This document shows, piece after piece, positions 34,019-43,654 of a stretch of DNA of 64,000 nt (position 1 is its first letter; each line of letters opens with the position of its first letter). This stretch comes from Clostridia bacterium (lineage in GTDB: Bacteria; Bacillota; Clostridia; Lachnospirales; Lachnospiraceae), in contig CAJTAT010000002.1 of NCBI GenBank assembly GCA_910574475.1, positions 1-64,000 on the forward strand, written 5' to 3'. The notes under the pieces are model-generated. The model was given only the letters and a program-made list of their open reading frames with translations, made no database searches and was not told the origin of the DNA. The translations under genes were made by a program, and so were the position numbers.

Positions 34019-35647
34019 TTAATTCAAGTAATCAAGTGGATTTACCTGGCTTCCGTTGATAATAATCTCAAAATGTACATGTGGTCCTGTGCTTCGCCCT
34101 GTATTTCCGCTCAAAGCTATCTTCTCGCCCTGCTTTACACTCTGGCCTGATTTTACCAGAATCTTGCTCAAATGACCATAACGCGTCTGACGTCCGTCAG
34201 GGTGCCGAATGGTAATGCAGTTTCCATAGCCTCCCATCCAGCCTGCCTGTACCACGGTTCCTCCACAGGAAGCCATGATTGCCGTACCAATGGGACATGC
34301 CCAGTCGATTCCTTTGTGCATCCTGCCCCATCTCTTCTTGAAGCCAGAGGTAAACCGTCCTCCTGATAAAGGTTTAATATAGGTCGGTGGAATCTTAGTT
34401 CCCCGCTCGATAATCTCAGGTACTGCCTCATCTATGAGATTTTCCGCAATAATCTCCCGGCTTTCCTCATTGCCATTCTTCTTGGTAATCAGCGCTGTCA
34501 CTTCCCGGTGGCCTGCCGCCGCCTCCTGGCGCACAACAGTCTCTGTGGTATACCAACTGTCATTGTCAATGTACTCAGTCTCTGCATAATAGTCTTCCTC
34601 ATAGGTGGATTCCTCCACAGAGGTGACAGACAATTCTGGTTCTGGAACGGTTATGATAATCTCGTCTCCAATCTGCAGAACTGTACTCTCCTCCAGGCCC
34701 TCATTCAGTGCAAGCACTTCTGCCACCCGCAGACCGTTACTATTGGCAATCACAGACAGGGTATCTCCCGGCTGAACCTCATAGATCTGATTCTTCTCTG
34801 TATCCTTTGTCACCATATCGATGGCTTCTGCTACAGGGGTAATTTCATTCTCCGAGACATAGGCCTCCACAATCTCTACCCGTTCGCTGAAATTTACATC
34901 TTTTAAGCCATCACCTGTAGCCTCTTTTATCTCCTCTACCTGCTCTTCCTGAGACTGCATAAGCTCTTCCTCAGTGACAGTCATGGTGATTACATTTTCT
35001 ACTGCCTGAGTGACATCATACTCTCCAATTCCTGCAAAGGCTTCTTCTACACTGGAAAAGTTATTGATCTTCTCTCTGACTTCTTTTGTCTGCTCTGCCT
35101 CATATTTTGATACCTGAACCGTATAGACATTCAACTCCCGTTCTGCATCAGAGACAATATTAATCTGAAATTCATTGTTTTCATCAAAGCGATTTTTTGT
35201 AGCATACAATACATCCATCACATCCTGGTAGCTCCCCAATGTGACAGTGAACTCATTTATTTTTACCAGATAAGCTTTCTTCTTAGCCGTCTCCACATCC
35301 TTGCGTAGTTCCTGATAAATGGCATCCGTCAAAGCATCCGTATCCATGGTGGAACCCAAAAGCTTCGGAACCTTCTCCATGCTGTATGCTACATCTGCCA
35401 GCACCAGCCCTTCTGTCTCGCGGGAAATGCGTGCCCGGGCATCCAAAAAAGCCTCTTCTACCACTTCCGGGTCTTTCACAGAACCTACTGGGCGTCCCTC
35501 CAGAGTCACCTCATAATAACTGTTGGCAGTTCCAAAACCAGAGCCCAGCAAAGGAATCCCTATAAACATACAGCCACAGGTCATGGCCATAGCTTCAATA
35601 AAAGCAAATTTTGATTTTTTATTAAATAATAATTTCTTTCTACTCAT
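34019..35647 (-). CDS. M23 peptidase with LysM and G5 domains
   Basis: This 542-residue cell-wall enzyme has an N-terminal membrane anchor (about 13-35), a long alpha/beta stretch, a LysM domain (IYEVQPGDTLSVIANSNGLRVAEVLALNEG, about 290-330), a G5 domain (EAAAGHREVTALITKKNGNEESREII, about 375-440) and a C-terminal M23 peptidase domain. The domain shows HKGIDWACPIGTAI, RQTRYGHLSKIL and GPHVHFEIIING, so the zinc ligands H...D and HxH are intact. It cleaves peptidoglycan cross-bridges. The architecture is widespread in Lachnospiraceae. Confidence 0.88.
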   Translation of the reverse strand: MSRKKLLFNKKSKFAFIEAMAMTCGCMFIGIPLLGSGFGTANSYYEVTLEGRPVGSVKDPEVVEEAFLDARARISRETEGLVLADVAYSMEKVPKLLGSTMDTDALTDAIYQELRKDVETAKKKAYLVKINEFTVTLGSYQDVMDVLYATKNRFDENNEFQINIVSDAERELNVYTVQVSKYEAEQTKEVREKINNFSSVEEAFAGIGEYDVTQAVENVITMTVTEEELMQSQEEQVEEIKEATGDGLKDVNFSERVEIVEAYVSENEITPVAEAIDMVTKDTEKNQIYEVQPGDTLSVIANSNGLRVAEVLALNEGLEESTVLQIGDEIIITVPEPELSVTSVEESTYEEDYYAETEYIDNDSWYTTETVVRQEAAAGHREVTALITKKNGNEESREIIAENLIDEAVPEIIERGTKIPPTYIKPLSGGRFTSGFKKRWGRMHKGIDWACPIGTAIMASCGGTVVQAGWMGGYGNCITIRHPDGRQTRYGHLSKILVKSGQSVKQGEKIALSGNTGRSTGPHVHFEIIINGSQVNPLDYLN

Positions 35648-35720
35648 TCGTTTTTCACTTCGGAGGAAGTCACTTTCATCTTCCTATCTGTAATATTTTC
35701 GTAATAATTTGTAACAAATT

Positions 35721-36233
35721 CTATTCTACCAATAAACCCAGCGCTTGTAAAGCTTTTTCTAAGGTTTCTTCTACGCCCAGTCCATCCTCCTCTATGGTGA
35801 TGTGCGCATATTTTTCATAAAGAATCCTTCGTTCTTCGTACAATTCCTTTAACGTCTGATTTTCTCGAAGCACAACGCCCCTGCCATGAATATCCTTAAG
35901 ACGGGCTTCTACTGCCGAAAAAGAAATCTTAAGATAGAGAACTGTTCCTATCTCCCGCAGATGCCTCATGGCTTTCTCTCCATATACCACACTGCCCCCA
36001 GTGGCAATGACTGCATTTTCTGGATTCAGCTCTGTATTCACCCGCTCCTCAATAGCCAGAAAGCCATCCGGCCCCTCCATTTGGATAATCTGGCTGAGCA
36101 GCCGTTTCTCTTTCTTCTGAATCACCAGATCTGCATCGATGAAATCTTTTCCCAGAACCTTTGCCAGTATGACGCCTACCGTACTTTTTCCTACGCCGGG
36201 CATACCAATCAATACAATATTACTCTTCGTCAT
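35721..36233 (-). CDS. aroK: Shikimate kinase
   Basis: This 170-residue P-loop kinase begins with IVLIGMPGVGKSTVGVILAK (Walker A), then DFIDADLVIQKKE (shikimate-binding Asp), and IATGGSVVYGEKAMRHL (the G-G-G-like shikimate loop, here TGGS). It phosphorylates shikimate in aromatic amino acid synthesis. The lid is GRGVVLRENQTL in place of the usual R-P-L-L form, so a related kinase activity cannot be excluded. It overlaps the flavin reductase gene by 4 bases; no other aro gene is adjacent. Confidence 0.75.
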   Translation of the reverse strand: MTKSNIVLIGMPGVGKSTVGVILAKVLGKDFIDADLVIQKKEKRLLSQIIQMEGPDGFLAIEERVNTELNPENAVIATGGSVVYGEKAMRHLREIGTVLYLKISFSAVEARLKDIHGRGVVLRENQTLKELYEERRILYEKYAHITIEEDGLGVEETLEKALQALGLLVE

Positions 36234-36805
36234 TTCTTTCGTCTCTTTCTCACACTGTAGCCAAATGTGCCGCAGGGCTGTCCCAGGGTAAAATATTCTC
36301 CGTGAGAATATGTTAAAAGTCCCGTTTGATTCAGTTCAAACTTCCCCTTTTCATTCATATAAGCCTCATCCACATCCACCCCCAGCACCTCTGCCAGGAA
36401 CATATGGTGAGAGCCAAGCTCCTTCACCTCCGTCACACGGCACTCAATATTGACCGGACTCTCCGCAATAATTGGGGCGAATTGCAGCTTTTCAGCCTTT
36501 AAAGGCGTCAGGTGAAGTGTCTTAAACTTGTCCACATCTCGTCCCGATCTCACGCCACAGTAATCGGCAGCATAAGCAAGCTTCTTTGTAGTTAAATTCA
36601 CCACAAATTCTCCTGTCTCCCGGATCATGTCATAAGAGTACCGCTCCGGGCGAACAGAGATTGATATCATAGCAGGGTCGGAACAGACCGTCCCGACCCA
36701 TGCAACAGTAAGAATATTCGGTTTTTCCCCTTCTCTTGCACAGCTTACCATAACAGCCGGCAGAGGGTAGAGCATATTGCCTGCTCTCCAATGCTGTCTT
36801 CCCAT
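36230..36805 (-). CDS. Flavin reductase-like (FMN-binding) protein
   Basis: This 191-residue protein begins MGRQHWRAGNMLYPLPAVMVSC. It shows NILTVAWVGTVCSDPAMISISVRPERYSY and GEFVVNLTTKKLAYAADYCG, the FMN-binding fold of the flavin reductase / NADH-FMN oxidoreductase family. It probably binds FMN as a dimer and serves as an electron carrier or flavin reductase. It lies in a short leftward run between the pyrophosphatase and the shikimate kinase. Confidence 0.85.
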   Translation of the reverse strand: MGRQHWRAGNMLYPLPAVMVSCAREGEKPNILTVAWVGTVCSDPAMISISVRPERYSYDMIRETGEFVVNLTTKKLAYAADYCGVRSGRDVDKFKTLHLTPLKAEKLQFAPIIAESPVNIECRVTEVKELGSHHMFLAEVLGVDVDEAYMNEKGKFELNQTGLLTYSHGEYFTLGQPCGTFGYSVRKRRKK

Positions 36806-36818
36806 ATTTCCATCCTTT

Positions 36819-38468
36819 TTATTGCTGAATTACACTTACCAGTGCTGGAATCAACTGTTTCTTTCGTGATACCAGGCCCTTTAATTCGTAGGTATCACTC
36901 TCCTCCGGCAGCTGAAACGCCTCCCGCACCAGACTTCCCGAGTTTGGACCATAGCAGAGAAGCTCTGTGGTCTCCTTTACGATGTTTGTAAGCATAAAGA
37001 AAACCATTTCCACGCCGATTTCCTTGTAGGCAGTGGGGAAATAGGACCGCAGCTTCTCCCGGAGCTCATCCAGCTCAATGGCGTTCATAGAATTAATCTG
37101 TCCCACTGCAAATTCGATTCCCCCCACACTGAACCGCTTGAAATCCTGATAGAATACTTCTTCCGGTGTTCTGGATGCCAGATTGCTGCCTGCAGAGAAC
37201 ATGTCGATGGCTAATTCCTCGATCTCTATCTCGGCGATAGATGCCAAATCTTCCGCCGCTGCCTTATCCACAGCCGTACAGGTAGGAGAACGGAACATTA
37301 ATGTGTCTGAGATAATGGCCGAGCAGAGAAGACCCGCGATCTTTTTGGGAATCTCTACGCCTCTTTCCTGATACATCTGATACATAATAGTGGCCGTACA
37401 GCCCAGAGGCTGATTTCGGAAAAAGACAGGAGACATGGTTTCCAGAGAGCCCAGTCTGTGGTGATCGATAATCTCCAAAATCTCTGCATATTCAATCCCG
37501 TCAACTGCCTGAGATTCTTCATTGTGATCCACCAAAATCAGGCGTTTGCGCTTTAAGTTCAGCAAGTTCCGCCTGGAAATCATGCCCACATAATGTTCTT
37601 CTTTGTCCACAATGGGAAAATCACGGTAACGCTTTTGTCCCATAATTTCCTTAATATCTTCCGTCTTTTCACTCATATTAAAAATCGTCAGATTATTGGA
37701 TTTCATAAAATATTGTATGGGCATACTCTGATTGATAAGCCTTGCAGCCGTAAACGTATCATGAGGTGTGCTGATTACCACACACTGATGCTCTTCCGCC
37801 AGCTTCTTAATGGTCAGGGATACCTTGGCTCCCTCACAGACCACGATACACCCCGCATACATCTCAATAGCACAGAGCTGAGATTCGTATCGGTTTCCCA
37901 AGATAACCAGATCCCCTCTCTCAATATAGCTCTCCATCAAATCAGGATTAGCCGCTGCAATCAATACTTTGCCCCTGTTAAAATACTCTTCCTCAGAGCC
38001 AATCAGCATCTTGCCATCCAGAGTATCTACAATATTCTTATACTGGGTATTTGCAGTGGACAGAATATTGCTGTCATAGACATCCATATAGGCTGTGGCA
38101 ATATCACTAATCGTAATCAGCCCTTCAATCTTTTGTTCTTTCGTGATGGGAAGTGTCACCACACTTAACTGCCGCATCAAATTCCAGGCCTGCTTCAAAG
38201 AAAGATTTCCCTGGACGCCCTCTGTCTTGCGAATCTCAATATCTCTTACCTGAGTCATCACATCTGCCACATACACAGGAGCCTCTGCCTGAAAAAAGTT
38301 TAACACATACTGTGTCTCCTGATTTAACTGTCCGGCTCTGGCTGCAATATAACCGCCGCCCTCCAAATGATTTTTCAGGTAAGCATAAGCGATTGCCGAG
38401 CAAATTGAATCTGTATCTGGGTTCTTATGGCCAATGATAAATACTGGCCTTGGTAAATCCTTTTCCAT
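36819..38468 (-). CDS. ppaC: Manganese-dependent inorganic pyrophosphatase with CBS and DRTGG domains
   Basis: This 549-residue member of the DHH family II pyrophosphatases begins FIIGHKNPDTDSICSAIAYA (metal ligands). CBS pairs follow (VMTQVRDIEIRKTEG..., then ISRRNLLNLKRKRL) around a DRTGG-type insert (about 190-290), then the second half of the catalytic domain (VDHNEESQAVDG, IIDHHRLGSLE, PLGCTATIMYQM) and DHHA2. It hydrolyses pyrophosphate; the CBS/DRTGG module binds adenine nucleotides and regulates activity. The start at 38468 follows AAAGGGA. Confidence 0.9.
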   Translation of the reverse strand: MEKDLPRPVFIIGHKNPDTDSICSAIAYAYLKNHLEGGGYIAARAGQLNQETQYVLNFFQAEAPVYVADVMTQVRDIEIRKTEGVQGNLSLKQAWNLMRQLSVVTLPITKEQKIEGLITISDIATAYMDVYDSNILSTANTQYKNIVDTLDGKMLIGSEEEYFNRGKVLIAAANPDLMESYIERGDLVILGNRYESQLCAIEMYAGCIVVCEGAKVSLTIKKLAEEHQCVVISTPHDTFTAARLINQSMPIQYFMKSNNLTIFNMSEKTEDIKEIMGQKRYRDFPIVDKEEHYVGMISRRNLLNLKRKRLILVDHNEESQAVDGIEYAEILEIIDHHRLGSLETMSPVFFRNQPLGCTATIMYQMYQERGVEIPKKIAGLLCSAIISDTLMFRSPTCTAVDKAAAEDLASIAEIEIEELAIDMFSAGSNLASRTPEEVFYQDFKRFSVGGIEFAVGQINSMNAIELDELREKLRSYFPTAYKEIGVEMVFFMLTNIVKETTELLCYGPNSGSLVREAFQLPEESDTYELKGLVSRKKQLIPALVSVIQQ

Positions 38469-38752
38469 ATCTTTCCCTTTCAAATATGCCGCATATTTTT
38501 TCTTAATTTTAGCACTTCTCTATCGTCATTACAACTACTTTTGAGAATTGCACTGTTAAAGTGTTTTGGATATTTTGCCCTAATTTTCATATAACGCTCT
38601 TTTTATTTTGTACAATTTTTACATTAAATTCAAACTTTATACATAATTTGTTCATATTTGATTGATATACTAAATTTACGTTAAGGAAAGGAATTCTTTC
38701 TACATTTAAAATAGCTTTCATTACACATATAGATAAATTTTTTCATAATAGC

Positions 38753-38778
38753 CTCGGTATACTTAAGTATACCGGGGC
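38753..38778. terminator. Terminator behind lepB and intergenic stretch 38469-38834
   Basis: GCCTCGGTATACTT and AAGTATACCGGGGC form a strong bidirectional stem just after the lepB stop. The rest of this 366-base stretch is AT-rich (about 38560-38740), with several promoter-like TATACT/TATACA boxes but no convincing open frame. Confidence 0.6.
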
Positions 38779-38834
38779 ACTCCTCATTTTATCCTAGATT
38801 ATCTGTCTCTCAGAGCAAAAGGCAAAAATTTCTC

Positions 38835-39386
38835 TCAGTGAACCCGCCCTAAATGCAGACATGCCCGCCCTGTAATTTCCTCTGAATTGACTGCTCCAAA
38901 CACTCTGGAATCCTCTGAATTGCTTCTGTTATCTCCCAGCACAAAGTAGCAGCCTTCCGGCACTTCATAGGGAAAGGTAACTTGAGCTGAAGTTGCCCAG
39001 GTTTCAGAAAAAATATAGCTTCTCTGTTCCTGTTCTCCATTGATCCACAATTTGCCTTCCTCGTCAATTTCCAGAGTATCCCCAGCTACAGCTACAATTC
39101 GCTTGATATACTCTACATTCCCTTCCCGGTGAACAAGTACCAGATCATCCCGCCCATACGTATCATCCAGGCGATAAAAGATAAGCAGTTCCCCATCCTT
39201 TAGCGTAGGTTCCATAGAGTGCCCGCTCACAAAAGCAATCCCGATAATATAGTGAAATACTACATAGACAACCGTCAGCAGTACAACTGTCTCCACACAA
39301 AATTGTATCCACTCACGTTCCCGTTTCATTTTATCAATTTTCTGTTCCAAAATCTTATCGGGGCTTTGTTTTTTTCCTTTATTCAT
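38835..39386 (-). CDS. lepB: Signal peptidase I
   Basis: This 183-residue membrane protease has one N-terminal helix (about 29-52), the catalytic Ser57 in SGHSMEPTL, the general base Lys95 in YIKRIVAVAGD, and the conserved GDNRSNSEDSRVFGAV box. It removes signal peptides from exported proteins, outside the membrane. It lies 17 bases after the coiled-coil protein gene, in the same direction. Confidence 0.93.
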   Translation of the reverse strand: MNKGKKQSPDKILEQKIDKMKREREWIQFCVETVVLLTVVYVVFHYIIGIAFVSGHSMEPTLKDGELLIFYRLDDTYGRDDLVLVHREGNVEYIKRIVAVAGDTLEIDEEGKLWINGEQEQRSYIFSETWATSAQVTFPYEVPEGCYFVLGDNRSNSEDSRVFGAVNSEEITGRACLHLGRVH

Positions 39387-39403
39387 CTGTGTATTCCTAA
39401 ATT

Positions 39404-40204
39404 TTACTCCTCTGTTACTGTATTTACTCTACTTTTCAGACGTGTCAGGCGTTCCAGAAGCTGGGCTAATTCGTCCTGTATCACTGCCAATTCCTGCTGG
39501 TGCCTTGCTTTCTCCTCTGCATTTTTCTGCTCTAATTCACGCTCAATCCTTGTGTGGGTTTCTTCCACTTCCCTCTTCAAGCGGGTTTCAATCTCTTCCA
39601 CTCTCTTTTGGGATTGTAAACGGATGTCATCAAGCTCCTTCTCATGCCGGACAGAAGCCTCCTCCAGCTGCCTTCTCGACTGTACACGAGTCTCATTCAG
39701 CTCCTTTTCACGCTGGATAAAAAGCTCTTTCCATTCTTTCTCTTTCCGAATGCAAGCCTCTTTCATGTTCTTTTCATACTCCATGCGAAGCTCTTCTATC
39801 TCCCTTTTGTGCTGGGAGCGAAGCTCTGCCAGCTCTTTCTCATGCTTCACACGGGATTCTTCTAACTCCTTGCCCCGGCTGGCCTCACGCTCTTCCTCCT
39901 CTTTCTTCAGATGCTTACGAATCTCCTCCTGCTCTTCCTGCTGCTGCTTCTTTATCTGCTTGATCTGTCCCCGGGTCTGCTCTCTCATCTGGTGTACACG
40001 ATGCTGATACATCGTATCTAATTGCTGCATCTTTAAAAATACGTCTTCCTTCTGGAATCCAAATAAGCTACCCTTAATCTTCATATTTTCCAAAAAATCA
40101 CCGATTTCTGGAAAGTCCGTAGAGACAGCGCCTGCCGGCACTTCAGGCACCTCCAAAGGCTGAAATTCCATCTCTTTCTCTTCTGTATGGTTCTCTGCGC
40201 TCAT
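39404..40204 (-). CDS. DivIVA-like coiled-coil protein
   Basis: This 266-residue protein has a short N-terminal segment with GSLFGFQKEDVFLKMQQLDTMY, which resembles the membrane-curvature-binding start of DivIVA/GpsB proteins. An almost unbroken charged coiled-coil (about 75-260) with EEE and KEKE repeats follows. Such proteins localise to poles or septa and scaffold envelope enzymes. It is encoded just before lepB. The leader before its ribosome site has the GGAACTTACAATAG motif. Confidence 0.65.
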   Translation of the reverse strand: MSAENHTEEKEMEFQPLEVPEVPAGAVSTDFPEIGDFLENMKIKGSLFGFQKEDVFLKMQQLDTMYQHRVHQMREQTRGQIKQIKKQQQEEQEEIRKHLKKEEEEREASRGKELEESRVKHEKELAELRSQHKREIEELRMEYEKNMKEACIRKEKEWKELFIQREKELNETRVQSRRQLEEASVRHEKELDDIRLQSQKRVEEIETRLKREVEETHTRIERELEQKNAEEKARHQQELAVIQDELAQLLERLTRLKSRVNTVTEE

Positions 40205-40415
40205 AGCTTGACCTCCTCATCTATTGTAAGTTCCCCGTTTTCTCTGTTATATAAATTTATCATAACCTGGAATGTGCGATTTTGCAACTGTTATTGCCAG
40301 CCAGATAACTGGCCTGGTTAATTTAATCAAAACTGGATATTTTAAAAATACCATTTGTTTTATATGCTGTCAGTACAGGCCTGATTATGAAACGAATACA
40401 GAAAAGAGGTATCTT

Positions 40416-40961
40416 ATGCATCCACAAACAAACTCTGCCTCTGGAGTGGTATTTCACAGCCGTACCAGAGAATTGGCCATTGATGCCATGTTTATTGCAC
40501 TTACTTATATCTTTACTGCCTTTGTCAATATTCGTCTTCCCATTGCAGCCAATGGAGGGCTGATTCATCTGGGCAATGTCCCGCTGTTTTTATGTGCCAT
40601 CCTGTTTGGGAAGCGGACCGGAGCCCTTGCCGGAGCCTTCGGCATGGGGCTTTTCGATCTTTTGTCCGGCTGGTATCTCTGGGCTCCCTTTACCTTTGTG
40701 ATTGTGGGCATTATGGGGTACACTGTGGGGACTGTCACTGCTGGGCGCCACGGCTTTCGGTGGAATGTATTGGCCATTAGTCTGGCGTGCATGATTAAAA
40801 TTGTGGGCTATTATATAGCCGAAGGAATCATTTATGGCAACTGGATTGCACCTGTCTCTTCTATCCCAGGCAATCTGGTTCAGGTAGGCACTGCTGCCGC
40901 CATCGTCCTGATCGTAGCAGAACGCCTTCGCATCTTGCTTCGGGGGATGATTGAGCATTAA
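40416..40961 (+). CDS. ECF transporter S component
   Basis: This 181-residue membrane protein begins MHPQTNSASGVVFHSRTREL. It has five to six helices with AIDAMFIALTYIFTAFVNIRL and GALAGAFGMGLFDLLSGWYLW, the pattern of energy-coupling-factor substrate-binding subunits. The ATG at 40416 follows AGAGG; the longer upstream frame lacks a ribosome site. The PLP-dependent aminotransferase gene 51 bases downstream suggests a vitamin B6-related substrate, but this is inference. The shared ECF A and T subunits are not in the window. The upstream 211 bases contain a small CCAG/CTGG hairpin (40301-40312) and no recognised riboswitch. Confidence 0.75.
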   Translation: MHPQTNSASGVVFHSRTRELAIDAMFIALTYIFTAFVNIRLPIAANGGLIHLGNVPLFLCAILFGKRTGALAGAFGMGLFDLLSGWYLWAPFTFVIVGIMGYTVGTVTAGRHGFRWNVLAISLACMIKIVGYYIAEGIIYGNWIAPVSSIPGNLVQVGTAAAIVLIVAERLRILLRGMIEH

Positions 40962-41012
40962 ACTCACATCTTCCCGGACATTTACTGATAGTTTAATACG
41001 AGGAGGAGAAAT

Positions 41013-42149
41013 ATGTTGTACCAAATTATGACCCCAGGCCCCACACAAGTGAGGGAAAATGTAAGGATAGCCAGAAGCCTGCCCTGCACCAATCCGGATC
41101 TAGATCCCAACTTCTACACTTATTATAGAGAAACCTGTCAGCTTATCAGTTCTCTTCTTCATACAAAAAATGAGACCCTGATTCTCGGAGGAGAAGGAAT
41201 TCTTGGCCTGGAAGCTGCCTGTGCCAGCCTCACAGAGCCAGGGGATCCTGTTCTTGTCCTGGACAACGGCGTCTTCGGCAAGGGGTTTGCAGACTTTGTG
41301 CGTATCTATGGGGGAGAACCTTACGTATACTCCTGTGATTATCTCCATACCATAGATGTGGACGATCTGGCTGAGTTTTTAAAAAAGAATCATGATTTTA
41401 AATACGCCACTGTAGTCCACTGTGATACACCCAGCGGCGTGCTGAATGATATTTCCCGCATCTGTCCCCTACTTAAATCCTATGGAATTCTGACGGTTGT
41501 GGACTCTGTCTCCGCAATGTTCGGAGAAGAAGTACGAGTAGACGATTACCAGGTTGATCTGCTCTGCGGCGGTTCTCAGAAGGTGGTATCTGCCCCTCCT
41601 GGCCTTACTTTTGTAACCATCAGTCCAGAGGCATGGACGGCTATGAAAAACCGTAAAAGCCCAATCGCCTCATTCTATGCAAATCTTCTCACTTTTGAAC
41701 ATTATTACGAAAACCAGTGGTTTCCCTACACCATGCCGATGAGTGATATCAAGGGCTTGCGAACTGCTTTTGAAAATATTGAAGAAGATTCACACATTCT
41801 CTCCCGCCATGCACAGATCGCCCAGGCCGTACGGGATGCCCTGACTTCCTGCGGGCTGACTCTGCATACAAAAGATGGCTATTCCAATACAGTGACGGTC
41901 TTCAACGTGCCTTCGCAGACCACGGCTTCTGCTATCCTGACACAGCTTAAGGAAGAACACAATCTACTTTTGGCAGGCTCTTTTGACGTCCTGGAAGGGC
42001 AGGTCATCCGCATCGGCCACATGGGAGAAAATGCAAGGGTAGAAAAAGTGTCCAAAGCCCTGAAAGCTCTGGACACTGTCCTTCGAAAATTAGGTGTTAC
42101 ACTAACAAATGATTTAGAACAGGTATTCCTTGATCATTTCACGAAATAA
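41013..42149 (+). CDS. Class V PLP-dependent aminotransferase
   Basis: This 378-residue protein begins MLYQIMTPGPTQVRENVRIA and contains LTPTVVDSVSAMFGEEVRVDDY-type PLP binding (VDSVSAM) and the Schiff-base lysine in LLCGGSQKVVSAPPGL. This is the group of serine-glyoxylate, alanine-glyoxylate and pyridoxamine-pyruvate aminotransferases. AGGAGG precedes the ATG. It follows the ECF S component in one operon. The reaction cannot be fixed from sequence; pyridoxamine-pyruvate transamination would fit the neighbour. Its end overlaps the convergent hydrolase by 16 bases. Confidence 0.82.
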   Translation: MLYQIMTPGPTQVRENVRIARSLPCTNPDLDPNFYTYYRETCQLISSLLHTKNETLILGGEGILGLEAACASLTEPGDPVLVLDNGVFGKGFADFVRIYGGEPYVYSCDYLHTIDVDDLAEFLKKNHDFKYATVVHCDTPSGVLNDISRICPLLKSYGILTVVDSVSAMFGEEVRVDDYQVDLLCGGSQKVVSAPPGLTFVTISPEAWTAMKNRKSPIASFYANLLTFEHYYENQWFPYTMPMSDIKGLRTAFENIEEDSHILSRHAQIAQAVRDALTSCGLTLHTKDGYSNTVTVFNVPSQTTASAILTQLKEEHNLLLAGSFDVLEGQVIRIGHMGENARVEKVSKALKALDTVLRKLGVTLTNDLEQVFLDHFTK

Positions 42150-42910
42150 CTCTCTCCCTGGCAGAGCATAACGAGTTCACAATCCGGTGCATCCACGCTG
42201 ATCCCATCAATGATTTGCTGCGGATCTCCGTGGTGCAGCGGGAAGGTCCAGAAATGACAGGGAATACATACCCGGCATTTTAAGAGTCCGGCATATATTG
42301 CAGCTTCCTTTCCGTCCAGATTGCCAAAGGCCCCATTAATAGGGAGAATTGCCACCTCTGGTTTCATCTCCATAGGTACCTGAAGCCGCTCCAATGTCAG
42401 AGCCGTATCACCTGCATAATAAATTCTGGAAAATCCAAAATCTAAAATAAAACCCAGAGCTTCCGGCGCAAGCTCTCCGTGGTCACAGTCTACGGGAAGG
42501 ATCTTGAATTCTTCTTCCTCCTCCCACTGTCCTTTCTTCATCACATGGAGCTTTGCCTTATCAAAACCCATCCGCTCCATTTCTTCCGCCACCAGGCCAT
42601 TTGTGTAAACCTTCGTCTTAGCCTTCACCAAATCTTTGATAGCGTCCACATCAAAATGGTCGTTATGTTCGTGAGAAATAATCAAAACGTCCAGATCAAG
42701 TTCCGACGCCTCACATACTGGCGGCGTCAAGCGCTTGAAACCCAGACCTTCCTCGGGAATCAGCCTCTGAACGCAGTCTGAGAAATACGGATCAATTGCA
42801 ATCTGCTTTCCCTCCGCAGTTTTAATCAAAAATCCCGCCTGGCCCAGCCAGAAAAGTGCGGCTTCTCCCGGCTTTACCCCTGTCTGGCGCACACTCTCTA
42901 TAAACCTCAT
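42134..42910 (-). CDS. UlaG-like metallo-beta-lactamase-fold hydrolase
   Basis: This 258-residue protein has the MBL metal motif ISHEHNDHFD, DCDHG and YYAGDT, and ends in PCHFWTFPLHHGDP. This matches the UlaG / L-ascorbate-6-phosphate lactonase-like family, which opens sugar lactone phosphates or has phosphodiesterase activity. I prefer the ATG at 42910, since GGAAGG lies 9 bases upstream; an ATG at 42916 and a TTG at 42934 are alternatives. It is the last gene of the leftward sugar series and its upstream end overlaps deoC, so a lactone or phosphate-ester intermediate is likely in the pathway. Confidence 0.8.
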   Translation of the reverse strand: MRFIESVRQTGVKPGEAALFWLGQAGFLIKTAEGKQIAIDPYFSDCVQRLIPEEGLGFKRLTPPVCEASELDLDVLIISHEHNDHFDVDAIKDLVKAKTKVYTNGLVAEEMERMGFDKAKLHVMKKGQWEEEEEFKILPVDCDHGELAPEALGFILDFGFSRIYYAGDTALTLERLQVPMEMKPEVAILPINGAFGNLDGKEAAIYAGLLKCRVCIPCHFWTFPLHHGDPQQIIDGISVDAPDCELVMLCQGESYFVK

Positions 42911-42930
42911 ACGCATCTTCCTTCCAATTG

Positions 42931-43605
42931 TCAATAATCTTCTTTGGACTCCCCGCCTTCACAGATAATCGGAGTGGAGCTGTAGCCTACGCCCAGGCGT
43001 TCTGCTCCCATATCTACATATTTCTTAGCTGTCTCATAGTTGCGGATTCCCCCTGAAGGTTTCACCTTAATCCTTCCTTTTGCAGCATCCAACATGGCCT
43101 GAACTGCCTCCACACTGGCGCCTGAGGCCGCAAATCCTGTGGAAGTCTTTACAAAGTCGGCTCCTGCCTCAATGGCAATCTCCGTTCCCTTCTTAATCTC
43201 TTCCTCTGTAAGTGCGCAGGTCTCAAAAATCACCTTTACGCCTACATTGTGCTTTTGGGCTGCCTTTACCACGCCCTCAATGCCCCGTTTCACCTCATCC
43301 CATTTTCCAGAGCGGGCAAAGCCATAATTCATTACCATGTCAATCTCTGCAACACCTTTGGGCGCGTAAAGCTCCGCCAGAGCAGCTTTCCCCTCTGCCG
43401 AGCTGTCTCCATGAGGGAAGTCCAGCACACAGCTCACCACTGTGTTAGTTCCCTTGCACATGGAAACTGCCAAATCAATATCACAAGGCCTTACACATAC
43501 AGAATACACATCATAGTCGATCCCCAACTGTATGGCATCCTTAACCTCCTGTTCCGACATATTTGGTTTTAATACTGCATGGTCAAAATAGCGACTGATT
43601 TTCAT
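42931..43605 (-). CDS. deoC: Deoxyribose-phosphate aldolase
   Basis: This 224-residue TIM-barrel aldolase contains CVLDFPHGDSSAEGK, EIDMVMNYGFARSGKWDEV, VKVIFETCALTEEE, ADFVKTSTGFAASGA (Schiff-base lysine) and IKVKPSGGIRNYETAKKYV. It splits 2-deoxyribose 5-phosphate to glyceraldehyde 3-phosphate and acetaldehyde. With two ribokinases in the cluster the expected route is uptake, phosphorylation and cleavage of a deoxy-pentose. Its leader carries GGAACTTATAATCAGGAGG. Confidence 0.92.
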   Translation of the reverse strand: MKISRYFDHAVLKPNMSEQEVKDAIQLGIDYDVYSVCVRPCDIDLAVSMCKGTNTVVSCVLDFPHGDSSAEGKAALAELYAPKGVAEIDMVMNYGFARSGKWDEVKRGIEGVVKAAQKHNVGVKVIFETCALTEEEIKKGTEIAIEAGADFVKTSTGFAASGASVEAVQAMLDAAKGRIKVKPSGGIRNYETAKKYVDMGAERLGVGYSSTPIICEGGESKEDY

Positions 43606-43654
43606 TTCAATACCTCCTGATTATAAGTTCCTCTTCATCTCCGGCTCTTTATGA

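Noticed and set aside
40205..40415. Vitamin riboswitch upstream of the ECF S component
   Set aside because: Only a small hairpin is visible; no recognised riboswitch core could be identified.
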